This document shows positions 60,348 to 64,000 of a stretch of 64,000 nt of DNA, piece by piece. Made by a program: the position numbers and the translations under genes. Origin of the DNA: Chryseolinea lacunae (GTDB lineage Bacteria; Bacteroidota; Bacteroidia; Cytophagales; Cyclobacteriaceae). Under the pieces are notes generated by a model, which did not search any database, was not told the DNA's origin, and worked only from the letters and a program-made list of their open reading frames with translations. Location of the stretch: NCBI RefSeq assembly GCF_016735595.1, contig NZ_JAERRB010000004.1, positions 574,716-638,715 of the forward strand, in the 5' to 3' direction. Positions within the stretch are counted from its first letter, which is position 1; each line of letters starts with the position of its first letter.

Positions 60348-63300
60348 CTACTTCCGTCCCTTAAAAATCTTATATCCGGTTGGAATAGGTTTAAATGGCT
60401 TCTTTGGCGAAGGATTAATTCTCTGAAATTTTCGCAGATCATCAACTTTGAGTGTAAGCAACACGAAATAATCGAATTCCCCTCCTCGAATCCGTACCTG
60501 GTCTCTCATATAAGATTCTTTATAGGGTGCTCTTGACCTTGTATCTCCGTACGTTCTGTTATTTACCTGCATTACAAAGCAATGTAGATCACTACTTGAC
60601 GACTGAACAAGAGCGTCATAAGTCTCAGTGTCTTGGTTCCATTCCACAACAATTAATGCGTCAATATATCCTCGCAAAGCGTTTCGATAGTTAATATTCA
60701 AGAAATCATTGCATATTAACCCGCTAAAGTAGAAGCCACCATGATTAATCAAAAATTTAGCGTCGCTTCCAGCCATAAGTTTCTTTTTGCCGAGCTCTCT
60801 TAGGTCTTTTTTTTCATGAATTGCTGGAGATGTTTTCTCCTGAACTATAGCTAGCTGTTCGTATCTGCCACTAGCAAGAGTATTTACAATATAGAATAGC
60901 TGGTTTGAAACGATGTCTGGTTTCGTTGCCTTTTTAGAGTACTTCTTTTCATATTCAACGCCGGCAATTAATGACGTCTTTCTCGTTTTTAATTTCGAAG
61001 CTAGATACAATAAAATATTTCTTGGGATTGATAACTCGGAAAATACAACATAGTCAATTCGCTCCTTCCGCTTAATTATTTCATTAACTAGCTGAAATAT
61101 CCGGGAATACCTTGAGGTGTCAGGCTCAACACCAGCATCCGTCACAACAGCATCCCAGCTGATTTTTTTTGTTTCAAGACTCGTTAATGCAAAACTTGGA
61201 TTTACAGGTACGTTAGGTAATGTGGGGATTTGTAATTCAATTAATTTATTCACTTCTGAATATGTCTTGTGCTCCACTAATCTCGATGGTGCATGAGGTA
61301 AACCAAAAGTTGAAGCAATTGAATTAAATAAATGAATCCGAGAATCTGTATACCATTCAGGTATTAAGTAGGTAATTTCTAGCAAGGAATGCGGCCGAGT
61401 AAAAAAGAAAAGACCATTTGGTACAAACGCTTCATTTGTGGCTTTTTCTCCTTTAATTTTAAAAACTTCTTCTACAAAGGTTTTTCTGACATTAATTGAC
61501 AAGAGAGAAGAATCAATTTCCTTACCAATTTTTTGTAATGAGAATGCGTCCTGCCCCCAGCCGCTTGGTATTTTTCTTTCTTCATTGAGGAATACCGTTC
61601 TAAATGGTAATGAATGTAGATCCGCATAGAACAGTTTCTCAGGTAACTTTACATCGATCTCATCACTAAAACCAATCTCTTTTAGAGTGTCTATCCAATT
61701 CTTTGCTGTCTTTTGATCGTCTATAGGCAATGAACTTAAGGTTGCCTCCATTATTAGCTTATTGGCATATACCCGCGCTTTATCGATTAGTTGACGTTCA
61801 TTTTCAGAATCCACTTTTCTTGCCAGAAAGACCCACGATTCTTGATACTTGTCCCAAAGTCTTATGAACCAGTGTTGCTTGTCTGCCTTAATGGCTAGCT
61901 TAATAACTCTAGGGTAGTACTTATAGTATATAGGAATATGTTCCGCGGATAAGACAAATTCAAAGCTAAGCCTAAAGAAGTTCTCGATTCCAGCACTCCA
62001 AACGGCTTCGGGGGCTAAACCAATCATTGCCTCATAATCTCTGAGTCTAAGTGAGAATTTTAGCCGTTGAATACTCACGTTATCTGCGTTACGCAAGCTT
62101 GGAGTATCCTCAGAATCGTCTGAAGTGGAAGTGACGATGCTGTGAGTAAGGTCATCAAGGTTCTCTTCCGCATCGGGAAGCATTTTCCACTCGCTACTAT
62201 TGTCATCTAAATCTTTCCGTATTTTATCAATCAAGACTTCACCCGAGCTGCCTTCCAATATGAATATCTTCTCCTTATCACGACCGAACTCCAACTTAGA
62301 CTTAGACGAAAAATTCAATTGACAGGCATAATTTACATTCTCCAATAGTTTTCCTTCAGGCGGCGGACCAATACAATCTAACTCACTCGAAAGGTAGGTC
62401 CACAGATCGTCGCTGGTTTGAATAGCTGAAGTCTTATCTTTCAAAACAATAAAGAAGTCATCCACATATCGCCCGTAGTAAACAGGTTTCAGCTTATCCT
62501 TAATTTCGTCGTCAATACCGATGAGTATTAGATTAGCGAAGACTTTTGAAGCCCCTAACCCCAACGGAACGCCGCCAATATTGTTAACCTTAAATTCTCT
62601 CGGAATACCAGCATCTAACACAATATGATTGCTCCAAAATTCGATGGCCTTTACCAGCAATGTTGTCAATTCCTTCTGTTCTTCAGAATAGGTAGATTTG
62701 AGAACACCGGTTATAAAAATATCATCAAGTAAAAACTTTGGATCGATTCTGTGGTAGAACTTTTTTAAATCAAAAGTTGCAGCCACCAATCGGGGTTCTT
62801 CCTTTAGGTTATCTTTAATTGCTTTCAAACCGTTTCTCTGCCATTTCTTATAATCAGGAATGTATCTTCTAAAGTGACCCAATTGAAGTTTGTTTGGAGC
62901 AGAATTCTTATTTTCCTCATTAACAAATGATTCGGGCGTTTGTCCGGAACGTTTTAAACGACATCCGTAACTATTTTCCGAAACCTTCTCCTCCAGGCGG
63001 TATCCGACTTTATCTATCCAGAGCGAGGACAAGATGTGAAAGTCAACAGAATGCTGACCAATAATTCTGAAATCGACAATAGCCTTATCCCCGGGAAACC
63101 ATCGCTTATTCGCATTTGAATAGACTACTGATTTCTCTTTACCCTCCCTGGAAACAGATTTTAACAGTATAGCGTGAGACCCCACGAAATCTTCATGCTG
63201 AACCCAATCATGCTCGCCCGAGTTTAAGTTCGATCTGAGCTTTCGTAAATTTTCAAGGAGTTCGGTCTCATATAGGGCAAACGAAATTGCAGTATTATGT

Positions 63301-63380
63301 CCGGACTCGTAGAATGCGTCAACCTTTGCCTTCCGGTAAGCAATTATTAAGTCTTCAAGAGATATGTTCAGAATTGCCAT
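60348..63380 (-). CDS. Reverse transcriptase-nitrilase fusion, DRT type 1 (UG1)-like defence protein
   Basis: 1010 aa. The reverse transcriptase lies at about 160-370: motif A AATFDLKKFYHRI (Asp204), motif B GGVPLGLGASKVFANLI and motif C GRYVDDFFIVL (YVDD, 305-308). A long helical middle part follows (about 430-720). The C-terminal third (about 730-1000) is nitrilase-like with the E-K-C triad: Glu782 in VVFSELSIP, probably Lys849 in VQEKTSP and Cys890 in GLICNDF. RT plus C-terminal nitrilase is the architecture of the DRT type 1 (UG1) antiphage reverse transcriptases. It is preceded by a small gene 34 bases upstream. No non-coding RNA is evident. The catalytic residues are intact. Confidence 0.85.
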   Translation of the reverse strand: MAILNISLEDLIIAYRKAKVDAFYESGHNTAISFALYETELLENLRKLRSNLNSGEHDWVQHEDFVGSHAILLKSVSREGKEKSVVYSNANKRWFPGDKAIVDFRIIGQHSVDFHILSSLWIDKVGYRLEEKVSENSYGCRLKRSGQTPESFVNEENKNSAPNKLQLGHFRRYIPDYKKWQRNGLKAIKDNLKEEPRLVAATFDLKKFYHRIDPKFLLDDIFITGVLKSTYSEEQKELTTLLVKAIEFWSNHIVLDAGIPREFKVNNIGGVPLGLGASKVFANLILIGIDDEIKDKLKPVYYGRYVDDFFIVLKDKTSAIQTSDDLWTYLSSELDCIGPPPEGKLLENVNYACQLNFSSKSKLEFGRDKEKIFILEGSSGEVLIDKIRKDLDDNSSEWKMLPDAEENLDDLTHSIVTSTSDDSEDTPSLRNADNVSIQRLKFSLRLRDYEAMIGLAPEAVWSAGIENFFRLSFEFVLSAEHIPIYYKYYPRVIKLAIKADKQHWFIRLWDKYQESWVFLARKVDSENERQLIDKARVYANKLIMEATLSSLPIDDQKTAKNWIDTLKEIGFSDEIDVKLPEKLFYADLHSLPFRTVFLNEERKIPSGWGQDAFSLQKIGKEIDSSLLSINVRKTFVEEVFKIKGEKATNEAFVPNGLFFFTRPHSLLEITYLIPEWYTDSRIHLFNSIASTFGLPHAPSRLVEHKTYSEVNKLIELQIPTLPNVPVNPSFALTSLETKKISWDAVVTDAGVEPDTSRYSRIFQLVNEIIKRKERIDYVVFSELSIPRNILLYLASKLKTRKTSLIAGVEYEKKYSKKATKPDIVSNQLFYIVNTLASGRYEQLAIVQEKTSPAIHEKKDLRELGKKKLMAGSDAKFLINHGGFYFSGLICNDFLNINYRNALRGYIDALIVVEWNQDTETYDALVQSSSSDLHCFVMQVNNRTYGDTRSRAPYKESYMRDQVRIRGGEFDYFVLLTLKVDDLRKFQRINPSPKKPFKPIPTGYKIFKGRK

Positions 63381-63414
63381 TTTAAGGTTTATAATTAATC
63401 ATAACATCGAAATA

Positions 63415-63663
63415 TCAATGGATGGGATCCAGTTCGCCGTCAATTACATGAACATATGGGCTTATTCGATCGGTCAAGAGTGGATACTGCACGATTATAT
63501 AGTCTTTGTCCTCTTCTGGATATAGAGGCTTGCCATCATCTGGGCCGCCACGTCTGACACGCGGCTTTGCTTGTGTGGCAACGACCACATAATGTTCCGC
63601 ACCTTCTGCGCCAAAAATATAGTGGACCCGATCTTCAACATCGAAACGCAATTGTTTTGCCAT
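63415..63663 (-). CDS. Small protein upstream of the reverse transcriptase gene
   Basis: 82 aa from the ATG at 63663; a TTG at 63729 would add 22 residues. Beta-rich composition (RVHYIFGAEGAEHYVVVATQ, DYIIVQYPLLTDRIS) with a basic glycine turn (AKPRVRRGGPDDGKP). It resembles no family I can name. It is 34 bases before the RT-nitrilase gene on the same strand and so very probably co-transcribed. Whether it is an accessory protein of the RT system cannot be told from the sequence. Confidence 0.6.
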   Translation of the reverse strand: MAKQLRFDVEDRVHYIFGAEGAEHYVVVATQAKPRVRRGGPDDGKPLYPEEDKDYIIVQYPLLTDRISPYVHVIDGELDPIH

Positions 63664-63884
63664 CAGTTTGGGGGTTAAGTTATGTTTTGGGATCTTTACT
63701 TCTTTCCAGACACGCCACAAAACCGACAAATTACAACTCGGGTAGTCGCATTGGCTATCGATAAATATTTGTCGTTGGAGATTTGGCGTTTGAATTCATG
63801 ATAGACTAAATTGTAATAGCTAGTACTTGATCTGACAGTTGAGCTAGGGATTCCTTCCTACTAGGCAAAGGTAGCCACCGCTCC

Positions 63885-63955
63885 AAATAAGTCAAGGGCT
63901 TCGCGAGTGGCCGCGCAGAATCCTTCGCACGCCCAAAGCCACCCTTGACTTATTT
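63885..63955. repeat. Long inverted repeat near the window's right edge
   Basis: AAATAAGTCAAGGG at 63885-63898 and CCCTTGACTTATTT at 63942-63955 are exact reverse complements of 14 bases with a 43-base GC-rich spacer (CTTCGCGAGTGGCCGCGCAG near its start). It could form a long hairpin or mark the end of a mobile unit. The GC-rich centre contrasts with the surrounding AT-rich DNA. Confidence 0.6.
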
Positions 63956-64000
63956 TCCGCTTGCGGCTGTTTACGGCCTATGAGGAAGAAATGAAAAAGT

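Larger units (their letters stand above)
46189..64000. mobile_element. Integrated genomic island starting at tRNA-Lys (right end outside window)
   Basis: The interval is visibly more AT-rich than everything before it, begins with a tyrosine integrase next to a tRNA-Lys, and holds relics (relaxase-like tail, broken LytTR regulator, IS21 fragment) among defence-like genes. No second copy of the tRNA 3' end (GTTCGAATCCCAGCGGGATC) was seen before 64000, so the right boundary is not in the window or was lost. The left boundary is taken as the tRNA end. Confidence 0.7.

Noticed and set aside
59732..63800. Non-coding RNA or retron-type msr/msd near the reverse transcriptase
   Set aside because: No structured conserved-looking element was recognised beside the gene, and the RT-nitrilase class is not known to need one.
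46189..64000. Second copy of the tRNA-Lys 3' end (attR)
   Set aside because: No match to GTTCGAATCCCAGCGGGATC was found in the rest of the window by eye.

Overview
The window looks like a chromosome segment from a Cytophagales-type member of the Bacteroidota. The signs are a type IX secretion (type B sorting) C-terminal domain, DUF4252 proteins behind an ECF sigma factor, LytS/LytTR regulators, a LexA-like XRE-S24 repressor beside a DinB/RecQ/DnaE repair cluster, and TAnnTTTG-like promoter boxes. No contig break or complete insertion sequence is visible.

Bases 1-46190 are GC-rich core chromosome. In order they hold: the tail of a VWA protein; an ECF sigma factor, a membrane partner and three DUF4252 proteins; an ABC exporter pair; two lipoproteins and an M23 peptidase; a damage-response cluster on the minus strand (dinB, 2H phosphoesterase, 78-aa protein, recQ, dnaE-type polymerase) facing its probable LexA-like regulator; a secreted Hint-domain protein; assorted small genes; three tRNAs (Leu, Leu, Thr); a fluoride channel; an Rrf2 regulator with a 1-Cys peroxiredoxin; a MacA/MacB/LolD-type efflux set; a 52-aa gene coupled to an FAD monooxygenase; a LytS/LytTR two-component pair around a GNAT gene; and the complete isoleucine/valine operon ilvE-D-B-N-C-A. 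A 40-codon Val/Leu/Ile-rich leader peptide and an attenuator hairpin precede that operon. Next come an aminotransferase, an AraC regulator divergent from a diheme cytochrome c, RlmD, a large T9SS-exported protein and a TPR/SH3 protein.

From the tRNA-Lys at 46116 onward the sequence becomes visibly AT-rich, genes turn hypothetical and relics appear. A tyrosine integrase with two perfect inverted repeats in front of it starts what reads as an integrated island. It continues to the right edge; no second copy of the tRNA 3' end is seen. After relics (possible relaxase tail, broken LytTR regulator) it carries probable defence genes: a DUF4238 protein, a membrane KAP NTPase that seems split by a frameshift, a STAS-GHKL-DUF4325 protein, a two-gene module of a membrane P-loop ATPase plus a PD-(D/E)XK nuclease with a carboxypeptidase-regulatory-like tail, an HNH protein, an IS21 relic, and a reverse transcriptase-nitrilase fusion of the DRT type 1 (UG1) kind behind a small gene.

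The observations most worth following are the ilv attenuator, the pair of ACTAA-N5-TTAGT palindromes over the dinB promoter, the ATPase/PD-(D/E)XK pair, the RT-nitrilase operon and the KAP/STAS-GHKL pair. All functional statements come from reading the sequence; no database search was run.
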